The notes: generated from the sequence alone by a model not told the origin. DNA of 64,000 nt from Burkholderia aenigmatica (GCF_902499175.1 NZ_CABVQC010000036.1:24291-88290), one strand, 5' to 3'; shown: positions 8,511 to 17,673, counted from the stretch's first letter. Program-made: numbers and translations.

Positions 8511-9839
8511 TCACTCCACGAACAGCAGTGCGGGGCGCTCGAGCACCGCGCGCACGGCCTGGATGAATTCGGCCGCGTCCGCGCCGTCGACGACGCGATG
8601 GTCGAACGACGACGACAGGTTCATCATCTTGCGCGCGACCACTGCGCCGTCGCGGATCATCGGCCGCTCGACGATCCGGTTCACGCCGACGATGCCGACC
8701 TCGGGATGATTGATGACCGGCGTCGACACGATGCCGCCGAGCGCGCCGAGGCTCGAAATCGTGATCGTCGAACCGCTCAACTCGTCGCGCTGCGCGCGGT
8801 TCGTGCGCACGGCGTCCGCGAGCCGCGCGATTTCGGCGGAGATCGACCACACGTCGCGCGCTTCGGCATGACGCAGCACGGGCACGGTCAGGCCGCCGTC
8901 CGTCTGGGTTGCGACGCCCATGTGCACCGCACCGTAGCGCGTGACGACACCCGCTTCGTCGTCGAAGCGCGCGTTGATCTGCGGGAAGTCGCGCAACGCG
9001 ATCACCATCGCCCGGATCAGCAGCGGCAGCGGCGTGAGCTTGCCGCGCGCGTCGCCGTGGCGGCGATTCAGTTCCGTACGCAGCGATTCGAGCTCGGTGA
9101 CGTCGATCTCCTCGACGTAGCTGAAGTGCGGAATGCGGCGCTTCGCTTCCTGCATCTTGCGCGCGATCGCGCGCCGCAGGCCGATCACCGGTACGTCGGT
9201 CTCGTCGTTGCGTTCGCCATAGCCATGCGCGTGCGATCCGCGCACCGCACCGCTACCGGTGCCCGCATACGCATCGAGGTCCGCGTGCAGGATCCGCCCG
9301 GCTTCACCGGTGCCGCGCACATAGCGCAGCTCGACGCCCATGTCCCATGCGCGCTGACGCACGGCCGGCGACGCGAGCGGCCGTTCGCCCGGCGCGAGCG
9401 CCGCGCGCGGCGGCACAACGTGCTCCGTGCGCTCGGCGTGTTTCGCGCGACGTGGCTCCGCGGGTGCGTGCTTCGCCGCCGGCTTGGCGAGCGATTCCGC
9501 CGGCGCGTCGGCCACGGCCTTCGACGGCGCGGCCGCGACCGGTGCGGTTTCTACCTTTGATTCTCGCACCGGTGCGCCGGCCTTCAGGTTGCCGTCGCCT
9601 TCGACCTCGAGGCGAATCAGCTCGCTGCCGACCGCCATCATCTCGCCGATCCGGCCGCCGAGTTCGAGCACCTTGCCCGTCACCGGCGACGGAATCTCGA
9701 CCGCCGCCTTGTCGGTCATCACATCGGCGAGCGGCTGGTCTTCCTTGATCGTCTGCCCGACTTCCACGTGCCAGGCCACCAGCTCGACCTCGGCAATCCC
9801 TTCGCCGATATCCGGCATCTTGATGACATGAATCCCCAT
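8511..9839 (-). CDS. bkdB: Branched-chain 2-oxoacid dehydrogenase E2 (dihydrolipoyl acyltransferase)
   Basis: 442 residues. One N-terminal lipoyl domain carries its lipoylated Lys in MTDKAAVEIPSP (about residue 44). An Ala/Glu-rich linker follows, then a subunit-binding domain (RQRAWDMGVELRYVRGTG), and the catalytic acyltransferase domain ends with SSSFDHRVVDGADAAEF, the HRxxxDG active site. The enzyme transfers the branched acyl group to CoA and forms the core of the complex. Its ATG follows the E1beta stop by a single base (TGAGATG), so translation is coupled. Confidence 0.94.
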   Translation of the reverse strand: MGIHVIKMPDIGEGIAEVELVAWHVEVGQTIKEDQPLADVMTDKAAVEIPSPVTGKVLELGGRIGEMMAVGSELIRLEVEGDGNLKAGAPVRESKVETAPVAAAPSKAVADAPAESLAKPAAKHAPAEPRRAKHAERTEHVVPPRAALAPGERPLASPAVRQRAWDMGVELRYVRGTGEAGRILHADLDAYAGTGSGAVRGSHAHGYGERNDETDVPVIGLRRAIARKMQEAKRRIPHFSYVEEIDVTELESLRTELNRRHGDARGKLTPLPLLIRAMVIALRDFPQINARFDDEAGVVTRYGAVHMGVATQTDGGLTVPVLRHAEARDVWSISAEIARLADAVRTNRAQRDELSGSTITISSLGALGGIVSTPVINHPEVGIVGVNRIVERPMIRDGAVVARKMMNLSSSFDHRVVDGADAAEFIQAVRAVLERPALLFVE

Positions 9840-9840
9840 C

Positions 9841-10881
9841 TCAGGCCTCCATCACGCGTCGCAATGCTTCACCGACCCGGGCCGGGCCCGGAAAGTACGC
9901 CCACTCCTGCGCATGCGGATACGGCGTATCCCAGCCCGTCGTGCGCTCGACCGGCGCCTCGAGGTGGTAGAAGCAATGTTCCTGGACCAGCGACACCAGT
10001 TCCGCTCCGTAACCGCAGGTACGCGTCGCCTCGTGCACCACGACGCAGCGTCCGGTCTTGCGCACCGACGCGACGATCGTGTCGAGGTCGAGCGGCCACA
10101 GCGTGCGCAGGTCGATCACCTCCGCGTCGATGCCCGTCTCCTCGGCTGCGGCAAGCGACACGTGCACCGTGGTGCCGTAGGTCAGCACGGTCACGTCGTT
10201 GCCGGGCCGCACCACGGCGGCCGTATCGAGCGGCACCGTGTAGTAGCCCTCGGGCACCGCGCTGGCCGGATGCTTGAGCCACGACGTGACGGGCCGATCG
10301 TGATGGCCGTCGAACGGCCCGTTGTACAGCCGCTTCGGCTCGAGGAAGATCACCGGATCGTCGTTCTCGATCGATGCGATCAAGAGCCCTTTCGCGTCGT
10401 ACGGATTCGACGGCATCACCGTGCGCAGCCCGCACACCTGCGTGAACATCGCCTCCGGGCTCTGGCTGTGCGTCTGGCCGCCGTAGATCCCGCCGCCGCA
10501 GGGCATGCGGATCGTCATCGGTGCGATGAACTGGCCGGCCGACCGATAGCGCAGCCGCGCGCCTTCCGACACGATCTGGTCGGATGCCGGGTAGAAATAA
10601 TCGGCAAACTGAATCTCGCACACCGGGCGCAGCCCGTACGCGCCCATCCCCACTGCCGCGCCGACGATCCCGCTTTCGGAGATCGGCGCATCGAACACGC
10701 GCGACTTGCCGTATTTGTTCTGCAGTCCTTCGGTACAGCGGAACACGCCGCCGAAATAGCCGACGTCCTGCCCGAACACGACCACGTCGCTGTCGCGCCC
10801 GAGCATCACGTCCATCGCCGAGCGCAGCGCCTGGATCATCGTCATCGGCTGCGTTGCCGTGCCTGTCTCTTGTTGCGCCAT
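9841..10881 (-). CDS. bkdA2: Branched-chain 2-oxoacid dehydrogenase E1 beta subunit
   Basis: 346 residues from MAQQETGTAT. The transketolase central and C-terminal domains match E1beta: VFGQDVGYFGGVFRCTEGL, FDAPISESGIVGAAVGMG, and the C-terminal WPLDLDTIVASVRKTGRCVVVHEA. I prefer ATG 10881, with GGGAG seven bases upstream, over the GTG at 10887, which lies in the E1alpha coding end. With E1alpha it decarboxylates the 2-oxoacids of valine, leucine and isoleucine using thiamine diphosphate and reductively acylates E2. Confidence 0.94.
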   Translation of the reverse strand: MAQQETGTATQPMTMIQALRSAMDVMLGRDSDVVVFGQDVGYFGGVFRCTEGLQNKYGKSRVFDAPISESGIVGAAVGMGAYGLRPVCEIQFADYFYPASDQIVSEGARLRYRSAGQFIAPMTIRMPCGGGIYGGQTHSQSPEAMFTQVCGLRTVMPSNPYDAKGLLIASIENDDPVIFLEPKRLYNGPFDGHHDRPVTSWLKHPASAVPEGYYTVPLDTAAVVRPGNDVTVLTYGTTVHVSLAAAEETGIDAEVIDLRTLWPLDLDTIVASVRKTGRCVVVHEATRTCGYGAELVSLVQEHCFYHLEAPVERTTGWDTPYPHAQEWAYFPGPARVGEALRRVMEA

Positions 10882-10883
10882 GA

Positions 10884-12116
10884 TCACGCTCCCAGTTCCT
10901 GGCGCTGACGGCGCAGGTGCGCGGGCAGCTCCTTGTACACGTCGTCGAACATCGAAGCCGGCGACGGAATCCGGTCGTCGGCCAGCGTGCCGTATTTCTC
11001 CGCTTCCTTCTGCGCGGCGATCACCTCGGCCTCGAGCTCGGCCGTCAACGCTTCATGCGCGCTGTCCGACCAGATGCCCTTGACGATCAGGTGGCGCTTG
11101 AAGCGCTCGATCGGATCGCCGAGCGGGAAATGGGACCAGTCGTCGCTCGGCCGGTACTTGGTCGGATCGTCCGACGTCGAATGCGCGCCCGCACGGTAGG
11201 TCACCCACTCGATCAGCGTCGGGCCGAGATTGCGGCGCGCGCGTTCGGCCGCCCAGCTCGACGCCGCGTAGATCGCGAGGAAGTCGTTGCCGTCGACGCG
11301 CAGCGACGCGATCCCGCAGCCGACGCCGCGCCCCGCGAACGTCGTGCCTTCGCCGCCCGCGATCGCCTGGAATGTCGAGATCGCCCACTGGTTGTTGACG
11401 ACGTTCAGCACGACCGGCGCCCGGTACACGTGCGCGAACGTGAGCGCGGTGTGGAAATCGGATTCGGCCGTCGCGCCGTCGCCGATCCACGCGGACGAGA
11501 TCTTCGTGTCGCCCTTGATCGCCGACGCCATCGCCCAGCCGACCGCCTGGATGAACTGGGTCGCGAGGTTGCCGGAAATCGAGAAGAAGCCCGCGTCGCG
11601 ATCCGAATACATCACGGGGAGCTGGCGGCCTTTCAGCGGGTCGCCTTCGTTCGACATCAGCTGGCAGATCATGCGCTCGAGCGGCACGTCGCGCGCGATC
11701 AGGATGCTCTGCTGGCGGTAGGTCGGGAAGCACATGTCGCCGTCGCGCAGCGCCATCGCGTGCGCGGTGCCGATCGCCTCTTCGCCGAGGCTCAACATGT
11801 AGAAGGAGATTTTCTTCTGACGCTGCGCGATCATCATGCGCGCGTCGAAAATTCGGGTCTTGAGCATCGCGCGCAGGCCGGCGATCAGCCGCGCATCGTC
11901 GAGATCCGGTGCCCACGGGCCGACGGCCTTGCCGCTGTCGTCGAGCACGCGCACGAGGCTGCGGGCGAGATCGGCGGTGTCCGCCGCGGCAACGTCGATC
12001 GGCGGGCGGCGAACCGCACCGGCCGGCGATAGATGCAGATAGGAAAAGTCCGTCTTGCAGCCCGGGCGCCCGGTGGGCTCCGGCACATGCAGACGCAATG
12101 GCTCTGACAGGCTCAT
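10884..12116 (-). CDS. bkdA1: Branched-chain 2-oxoacid dehydrogenase E1 alpha subunit
   Basis: 410 residues, the usual length for the Pseudomonas-type subunit. The thiamine diphosphate motif runs from GDGATAESDFH to VVNNQWAIS (GDG-x-NN). Upstream, MLSLGEEAIGTAHAMAL and CFPTYRQQS are characteristic of E1alpha, and the phosphorylation-loop region HSTSDDPTKYRP is also present. It is the first gene of the operon; its stop lies three bases before the E1beta ATG. No adjacent bkdR (Lrp-type activator) is found, unlike the Pseudomonas arrangement. The encoded complex feeds branched-chain amino-acid catabolism in the cytoplasm. Confidence 0.94.
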   Translation of the reverse strand: MSLSEPLRLHVPEPTGRPGCKTDFSYLHLSPAGAVRRPPIDVAAADTADLARSLVRVLDDSGKAVGPWAPDLDDARLIAGLRAMLKTRIFDARMMIAQRQKKISFYMLSLGEEAIGTAHAMALRDGDMCFPTYRQQSILIARDVPLERMICQLMSNEGDPLKGRQLPVMYSDRDAGFFSISGNLATQFIQAVGWAMASAIKGDTKISSAWIGDGATAESDFHTALTFAHVYRAPVVLNVVNNQWAISTFQAIAGGEGTTFAGRGVGCGIASLRVDGNDFLAIYAASSWAAERARRNLGPTLIEWVTYRAGAHSTSDDPTKYRPSDDWSHFPLGDPIERFKRHLIVKGIWSDSAHEALTAELEAEVIAAQKEAEKYGTLADDRIPSPASMFDDVYKELPAHLRRQRQELGA

Positions 12117-12599
12117 CGTGTCGTCTCCACGCTCGATTGTGTCTCACGCTGATTAGGAACGCGCGGCCGGTTGCCGGCCTGCACGCTGACTGGCGTGCGG
12201 ATAGGCACGTCAATCTTTTTAATTTAGGCAATATGGGGCCAGCCGTCGATGACCAACCCGCTCGACTGCGGTGAGCAAATTTGCCATGTCGGGTGCGGGA
12301 GGGCCGGCGGGCGGGCACCGGCCGGCGCTCCGGCGTCGCCGTGCCGGTACGAACCGGGGCCTGACGGGAAATCGCGGATGCCGCTGCGACCAATGCCGGG
12401 CGGGGTCCGGATGTGCCGAACGGTGCCGGCATGCCGCGCCCAATCGGGCGGCAGTCGATATCAGGAGAATGTCGATCGCGGACGAACGCCACCGATCGGT
12501 GTGACCAATTCGATCACCGCGCGGATGCGGAGCGCGGCGAGTCGGCCACGCGCGCTTGCCGGGAGATACGTCCCCGCATCCCCCGGGCACCTTCGAGCG
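12117..12599. promoter_or_regulatory. Leader and control region of the bkd operon
   Basis: No protein gene is convincing here. Upstream of bkdA1 (reading the minus strand) there is an A+T-rich patch at 12211-12234, followed by two adjacent hairpins: GCACGC/GCGTGC at 12181-12198 and GGCCGG/CCGGCC at 12165-12179. These could be leader structures or protein sites. The rest, up to the alcohol dehydrogenase stop at 12600, shows nothing recognisable. Confidence 0.4.
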
Positions 12600-13631
12600 T
12601 CAGTGGCTTTGCGCAGGTGTGAACACGCCGCGAAAGCGCATCTTCCCGGACGCGAGGCGGTCATAGGCTTCGGTCGCCTGGTCCAGCGAGAATGTCTCGA
12701 CGATCGGCTTGACCTTGCCTTTGGCGGCAAGGTCCAGCACTTCGCTCAGGTAGCGCAAGCCGCCATGCGTGGAGCCGATGACCTGCTGGCGCATCATGTG
12801 GAACGGCTTGCGCTGCGACGCGATCGAGAACGGCTTGCTGAAGTCGAGCCCGCAGAGGATCACCCGGCCGTCGACTCGCACGCCCGTCATCGCTTCCTCT
12901 GCAGTACTGAACTCGTTGGTCGTGACCAGCAGGACATCCGCGCCGCCCAGGTCGCGAAGCTCCGCGCCGTTTGCGACGACCCGGTCCGCACCCAGCCCGA
13001 TGGCGAGGTCGCGCTTGTCAGCCGAATGCGTGATCGCGATGGTCTCGAAGCCGCACGCGCGGGACAGCTGCAGCGCCACGTGCCCCAGTCCGCCGATGCC
13101 GAGCACGGCCACCTTCTCGTGCGGTTGCGGCGCCGCATCGCGCAAGCCGCTCCATGTCGTGTAGCCCGCGCACATCATCGGCGCGGCATCGACATAGGCC
13201 AGCCCGTCGGGCAACAGCACCGTGCCCTCGGCCGCGACGGCGATGTACTCCGCATGTCCGCCCTGCGATGCGAACCCGGTGGTCCGCGGCGCATCACAAT
13301 TCACGGCCGTCTGACCGGAAAGCGGGCGATGTTCGCGACAGTACGGGCAGCGCCCGCATGCGGATTGCACCCACGTCGTGCCGATCCGGTCGCCCACCCG
13401 GCGCGCATGCACGCCCGCGCCCACTTCGACGATTTCGCCGACCACCTCGTGGCCCGGTGTCTGCGGGTAGATGTCCCCGCCGTAGCCCTGCGTTGCCCAC
13501 ACGTCCGTGTAGCACATCCCGGACGCATGCACCTTCACCAGCACCTGCCCGGGACCGGCTTCCGGCACCGGCACTTCCTGCACTTCCCAGGGCCGGTTGG
13601 CCCCCGTCATCACGATCGCCTTCATCTTCAT
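12600..13631 (-). CDS. Zinc-dependent alcohol dehydrogenase (MDR family)
   Basis: 343 residues from MKMKAIVMTG; a start at 13649 would add six. Catalytic zinc ligands are in SGMCYTDVW (Cys) and PGHEVVGEI (His-Glu). CGRCPYC begins the structural zinc lobe, and GIGGLGHVALQL is the coenzyme-binding loop. It resembles AdhA/AdhP-type NAD(P)-dependent alcohol dehydrogenases that oxidise primary alcohols or reduce aldehydes in the cytoplasm. The gene is divergent from a LysR regulator over about 85 bases, which probably controls it. The substrate is not determinable from sequence. Confidence 0.9.
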   Translation of the reverse strand: MKMKAIVMTGANRPWEVQEVPVPEAGPGQVLVKVHASGMCYTDVWATQGYGGDIYPQTPGHEVVGEIVEVGAGVHARRVGDRIGTTWVQSACGRCPYCREHRPLSGQTAVNCDAPRTTGFASQGGHAEYIAVAAEGTVLLPDGLAYVDAAPMMCAGYTTWSGLRDAAPQPHEKVAVLGIGGLGHVALQLSRACGFETIAITHSADKRDLAIGLGADRVVANGAELRDLGGADVLLVTTNEFSTAEEAMTGVRVDGRVILCGLDFSKPFSIASQRKPFHMMRQQVIGSTHGGLRYLSEVLDLAAKGKVKPIVETFSLDQATEAYDRLASGKMRFRGVFTPAQSH

Positions 13632-13715
13632 TGCCCGCTCCTTGTTCAACCGAACGCAGGGCCTAGTCTAGAAAAGGCGCATTATCATGACAATCTCGCC
13701 AATCTTTATGTCACG

Positions 13716-14669
13716 ATGAAATCAGCTCATCAATTGAAAAGCGGCGATCTCTTCTCGCTCAATGTGTTCCTCGCCGCGGCGACTCACCTCAGCTTCCGCA
13801 CGGCATCGGTCGAGCTCGACGTCACGCCGTCGGCGATCAGTCATTCGATCAAGAGCCTCGAGCAGCGCCTGGGGGTACGCCTGTTCAATCGCACCACGCG
13901 CAGCGTGTCGCTGACAGACGCCGGCGAGCGGCTCGTCGACAAGCTCCGCCCGGCGATCTCGTCGGTTGCGGAGGCGATGCTCGCAGTCGACGAGATGCGC
14001 GACACACCCAGCGGCACCGTGCGCATCAACGCCAGCGAAGGGGCGATCCGCCTCGTGCTGAAACCGGTGCTCGCACGCTTCCTGCGCGACTACCCGCAGG
14101 TCCACCTCGACATCGTGACGGACGGCAAGCTCGGCGACATCGTCGCCGGCGGATTCGACGCGGGGATCCGGCTGGCCGAAGCCGTGCCGCAAGACATGAT
14201 CGCGGTGCGCGTGTCCGATCCGGTGCGATTCGCCGCCGTCGCGTCGCCGGCCTATTTCGCCGCGCGCGGCCGCCCCGACGTGCCGCAGGATCTGGACCGG
14301 CATGACTGCATCCGCTTCCGCTTCGATAGCGGTGCGATCTACCGCTGGGAGTTCGAGCGCCGCGGTGTCGTCGAAACGGTGAACGTCCGCGGCCCGCTCA
14401 CGCTGACCGACCAGCCATTGATGGTCGACGCCGCGATCGACGGGATCGGGATCGCATTCGTGCCCGACCATCTCGTCTGCAATGCGCTGGCCGACGGGCG
14501 TCTCGAACGCGTGTTGGCCGACTGGTGTCCGGTCATGCCGGGGCTGTGCCTGTATTACTCCGGTCATCGCCATGTTTCGGGCGGGTTGCGTGCGCTGATC
14601 GACATGGTGCGGGTTCGGCCGGCAGATGCCGCCCCGGAAAGCGGCACGGCCGGGCACGCCGAGCGATGA
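13716..14669 (+). CDS. LysR-family transcriptional regulator
   Basis: 317 residues from MKSAHQLKSGD. The N-terminal helix-turn-helix reads FLAAATHLSFRTAS and PSAISHSIKSLEQRLGVRLFNRTTRSVSLT, typical of the DsdA/AaeR-like subgroup. The effector domain contains DAGIRLAEAVPQDMIAVRV and the DHLV/GIGIAFVPDH segment of this group. An upstream in-frame extension exists, but it lies within the minus-strand alcohol dehydrogenase gene and was rejected. The gene is divergent from the alcohol dehydrogenase, its likely target. Confidence 0.9.
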   Translation: MKSAHQLKSGDLFSLNVFLAAATHLSFRTASVELDVTPSAISHSIKSLEQRLGVRLFNRTTRSVSLTDAGERLVDKLRPAISSVAEAMLAVDEMRDTPSGTVRINASEGAIRLVLKPVLARFLRDYPQVHLDIVTDGKLGDIVAGGFDAGIRLAEAVPQDMIAVRVSDPVRFAAVASPAYFAARGRPDVPQDLDRHDCIRFRFDSGAIYRWEFERRGVVETVNVRGPLTLTDQPLMVDAAIDGIGIAFVPDHLVCNALADGRLERVLADWCPVMPGLCLYYSGHRHVSGGLRALIDMVRVRPADAAPESGTAGHAER

Positions 14670-14697
14670 TGCGACACGGCGCCCGCTTTCCGCACGT

Positions 14698-15192
14698 TCA
14701 GATGCGGCTGCGGTACGACCGAAGCCGCACAAGCTGCAACACCGATCCAAGCACGAAGATGCCCAGCCACGCGGCGAGCGATCCGCGCACGACGGGGGAT
14801 GCCGGGCCATTCGCAAGCGGGTGACCGATCGGCAGCCGCGTCAGCGTCTCGTTGATCCCGGGAACCAGCAACAGAAAGAAGCTGAACGAGAATGCGAACT
14901 GGGCCAGGTACGGCCGTGCACGCCCCAGCGCTTCGATGCGCGAAACGAGGAACCCGCCCGATATCGCGATCAGCGCCAGGATGCCGAGTGCATGCCCGGC
15001 ATTGAAGCCGCCGGTACTGGACAAGCCGAACGACGTGAACACGGATATCACCATGCCTGTGACGTAAATCCTGGCGGACCGGGTCGCGTTGTCGATCTTC
15101 CGATACCGGGCGAAGCTGTAGAGGCCGGCGGCAATCGTCACCAGGCTGACGAGGGTGTGACCGGCACCCAAAGCGGAAATGGGATGAGGCAT
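14698..15192 (-). CDS. Small integral membrane protein, function unknown
   Basis: 164 residues from MPHPISALGAG. Four hydrophobic helices are visible, around GAGHTLVSLVTIAAGLY, IYVTGMVISVFTSFGL, FAFSFSFFLLLVPGI and AWLGIFVLGSVLQLV, with short polar loops and a basic C-terminus. I do not recognise a family with certainty. A GGAG lies about 11 bases upstream of the ATG. It is divergent from the HD-GYP-like/LuxR gene. Longer starts up to 15267 are possible but add a non-membrane segment of odd composition. Confidence 0.7.
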   Translation of the reverse strand: MPHPISALGAGHTLVSLVTIAAGLYSFARYRKIDNATRSARIYVTGMVISVFTSFGLSSTGGFNAGHALGILALIAISGGFLVSRIEALGRARPYLAQFAFSFSFFLLLVPGINETLTRLPIGHPLANGPASPVVRGSLAAWLGIFVLGSVLQLVRLRSYRSRI

Positions 15193-15439
15193 AAGACGAC
15201 GACTCCTTCTGACAATGTTGGCCCCGGTCGCCGCGACTCCGGCGACACCGACGGCGCAAGGAAGCATTCATGCGGCGTTGCATTTCGCTTTCCCCGCGTG
15301 CAGCCAGATTGTCCCGATCGTTCGAACCGTCCGGGATCGGTCAAATGACCGACCCCGGACAGCGTCACGCAACGGGGCGCACGCGCCCGCGTCGCGTATG
15401 ATCGTTCGCTCGTCCCTGCGATTTTCCGAGCCGAGCCTG

Positions 15440-16912
15440 ATGTTCGACGCCGAAGCCAGCCACGCCGCACTGCGCATATTCGATTCCGTGAGGGCCATCG
15501 CCTTCATCGGCGATCTGAGCATGGGACAGCCGACCGACCATTCGCTTCGCACCGCGTGGCTGGGTATACGACTCGCAGACGCGGCCGGACTGGGCGCATC
15601 GGCGTGCGATACGGTTCGCGAGGTGTCGCTGCTTCGCTGGTCGGGTTGTACGGCGAACGCAGCAGGTTTCGCGCACGTGTTCGGTGACGACATCGCGATC
15701 CGCACGGCGATGCTCGAGAACAGGCCCGGCATGGCCGAGGCAATCGGAAACGCCGCTGCATCGATGACCCAACTCGCGCAGATTCACTGCGAAGTAGCTG
15801 GCGAGGTCGCGCGAATACTCGGGCTTTCAATGGCGACCGAAACGGCGCTGCGTCACATTTTCGAGGCCTGGGACGGCAGCGGGCTCCCTGCGCAGCTCGC
15901 ACGCGAACACGTACCTGCAGCCGTGCCGGTCGTCGCGCTTGCCGGCGATCTGGAAGTACTGAGTCGCACGTATGGCGTCGAGCGGGCACTGGGACTCATC
16001 GGGCAGCGTGCCGACTCGCGGTATCCGTCGCACCTCGTCACGACGACGATACGTCACGCGCAAGCCTGGCTGACGGAACTGGAACGCACGTCGCCGGCCG
16101 AGTTCGACATCGCACTGGCGACCTCCGATATGCAACGGATGACATCCGCTGAACTGATCGCCGACATCGTCGACCTGAAATTGCCGTGGATGACGGGCTT
16201 TTCGCGTGCGGTCGCCATGACGGCGGCCGGGTGTCATGCGCGGCTCAAACCGGATGACGCCGGGCGTTCGCTGGTCTACCAGGCCGGACTGATTCACGGT
16301 ATCGGCAAGGCAGCCGTACCCAACGACGTATGGAACCTGCCCACGGCGTTGCCGGCAAGCGCGTGGGAAAAGGTGCGGCTGGTACCGTACTGGACGGAAC
16401 GCGCCGGCAAACAGTCCGGCGCGCTGCGCCACGCCGCCCTCCTTGCATCGCATGCTTACGAACGGCTGGACGGTTCGGGGTATTTTCGCGGCTCACACAC
16501 GCCTGCGCTGTCACTGGAGGCTCGCGTGCTGGCAGCATCCGTCGCGTGGGTCGCATTGCGATCGCCACGCCCCTGGCGCGCCGCGCTGACCGACGACGCG
16601 GCCGCCCGTCTGCTGAGGGACGAGGCCTCGCACGGCCGGCTATGCGGCGAAGCGGTCGGTGTGCTTACGTCGGCAGGCATCCCCGTCGCCAGACGCGCAT
16701 CCAGAAGTGCACCGTCCGGTGCCGGCCTGTCCGCGCGAGAGATCGACGTGCTGCGCGTCATCTCGCGCGGCGCGAGCAACAAGGAGGCCGCGCGGGAATT
16801 GACCATCAGTCCGAGCACGGTGCGCACGCACATCGAAAGTGTGTTTCGCAAGCTTGGCTGTTCGACGCGCGCGGCAGCGACGCTCAAGGCATCGGCAATG
16901 GGCCTGATCTGA
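15440..16912 (+). CDS. Degenerate HD-GYP-like domain fused to a LuxR-type DNA-binding domain
   Basis: About 490 residues from MFDAEASH; 15398 is an alternative start. Roughly residues 20-400 follow the duplicated HD-GYP layout, with DHSLRTAWLGIRLAD near the N-terminus and LVYQAGLIHGIGKAAVP and ASHAYERLDGSGY later. The last 65 residues are a LuxR/GerE helix-turn-helix (LSAREIDVLRVISRGASNKEAA, SPSTVRTHIESVFRKLG). Two metal-binding signatures are altered: HD is HG (residues 286-287) and the usual HHE is AYE (339-341). Cyclic-di-GMP hydrolysis is therefore unlikely; a sensing role that controls transcription is plausible. No receiver domain is present. Confidence 0.8.
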   Translation: MFDAEASHAALRIFDSVRAIAFIGDLSMGQPTDHSLRTAWLGIRLADAAGLGASACDTVREVSLLRWSGCTANAAGFAHVFGDDIAIRTAMLENRPGMAEAIGNAAASMTQLAQIHCEVAGEVARILGLSMATETALRHIFEAWDGSGLPAQLAREHVPAAVPVVALAGDLEVLSRTYGVERALGLIGQRADSRYPSHLVTTTIRHAQAWLTELERTSPAEFDIALATSDMQRMTSAELIADIVDLKLPWMTGFSRAVAMTAAGCHARLKPDDAGRSLVYQAGLIHGIGKAAVPNDVWNLPTALPASAWEKVRLVPYWTERAGKQSGALRHAALLASHAYERLDGSGYFRGSHTPALSLEARVLAASVAWVALRSPRPWRAALTDDAAARLLRDEASHGRLCGEAVGVLTSAGIPVARRASRSAPSGAGLSAREIDVLRVISRGASNKEAARELTISPSTVRTHIESVFRKLGCSTRAAATLKASAMGLI

Positions 16913-16953
16913 AGGAACGTGGTTGCGCCGGCCCGCGGTTTACCTCGACGAAA

Positions 16954-17085
16954 CTATTCGCCCGGCACGATGTCCGGTACGCCGCCCGACTGAATCGTCG
17001 TTTGCAGTACCGTGCAGATCTCGTCGTGCAGCAGAGTCCTGTACTGCACCGGGTCATTGGCAAGCGGAATCTCCCTGTTGTCCAT
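16954..17085 (-). CDS. Possible 43-residue protein
   Basis: The ATG at 17085 is preceded by GGGAG with suitable spacing and opens a frame of 43 codons (MDNREIPLANDPVQYRTLLH..., ending VPGE). The composition is normal for a soluble, acidic helical peptide and there are no rare-codon runs. I recognise no family. It overlaps the end of another small frame on the same strand by 32 bases. It may be real or chance. Confidence 0.35.
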   Translation of the reverse strand: MDNREIPLANDPVQYRTLLHDEICTVLQTTIQSGGVPDIVPGE

Positions 17086-17176
17086 CCTGTTCTCCCGTGC
17101 AGATCGACTGCGGGTTGCCCTTCGACTCGCAGGCGGACCACCACCATCCCGTCATCAGAAAGTAGATGGCGCCCAT
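17054..17176 (-). CDS. Possible 40-residue cysteine-containing peptide
   Basis: A frame starting at ATG 17176 (MGAIYFLMTGWWWSACESKG...) has a short hydrophobic, Trp-rich start followed by a polar tail with three Cys. The frame is open further upstream to 17374, so a longer product of 106 residues is possible. No family is recognised and the evidence is only an open frame with a moderate ribosome site. Confidence 0.22.
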   Translation of the reverse strand: MGAIYFLMTGWWWSACESKGNPQSICTGEQDGQQGDSACQ

Positions 17177-17597
17177 CGCCTCGCTGGAAAGCAACGCCCC
17201 TACCAGGGCGGATCGTGCGGCGCTGGAAAGCGTTCCCCATCGCGCACCGCCCGCCTTCCCGCGGCGAATGGCATGACCGAACCGAATGGCTCCCGACGGA
17301 ATGGAAGATTCCCAATGCTCGGGGCAGCCAGCCCGCAATCGCAACGATGATGCATTGACGAGCCGACATTGCAATCATCCCCCAGGAGTTCCCGTGCGTC
17401 GTGCGTCGGTGTGAGCCTGAATTCAGTTGCCAGGACTTCAGCGCCGCTCGTTGAGTGATGATCGTGGCCTGCAACGGGCCTCGACGACATCGGTCGAATG
17501 ACCGACCCGCCTGAAGACCATCGTTACAAGTATCGAGCACGCAGCGCATGTGGAAGATGCATGCTTCGATTGGCAATCGCATCCGACTCAACGCCAC

Positions 17598-17636
17598 AAA
17601 AAACAAAAAACCCGCGAGCGCTAGGCTTCTCGCGGG
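17598..17636 (-). terminator. Intrinsic terminator of the tRNA-Leu gene
   Basis: On the minus strand, an eight-bp stem (CCCGCGAG/CTCGCGGG) with a ten-base loop is followed by TTTTTTGTTTTTTG. It lies 38 bases after the tRNA CCA end. Confidence 0.9.
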
Positions 17637-17673
17637 CTTTCGACCTTTCGTCGCATCGCCGTGAAAGCGATCG

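Noticed and set aside
12219..12246. A possible sigma-54 promoter before bkdA1 on the minus strand (TGGCCCCATATTGCC).
   Set aside because: The GG and GC elements are nine bases apart instead of ten, which sigma-54 does not tolerate well.
12249..13715. A long plus-strand frame continuous with the LysR gene, suggesting an N-terminal extension of several hundred residues.
   Set aside because: It is antisense to the alcohol dehydrogenase and has no domain character; the LysR protein starts at 13716.
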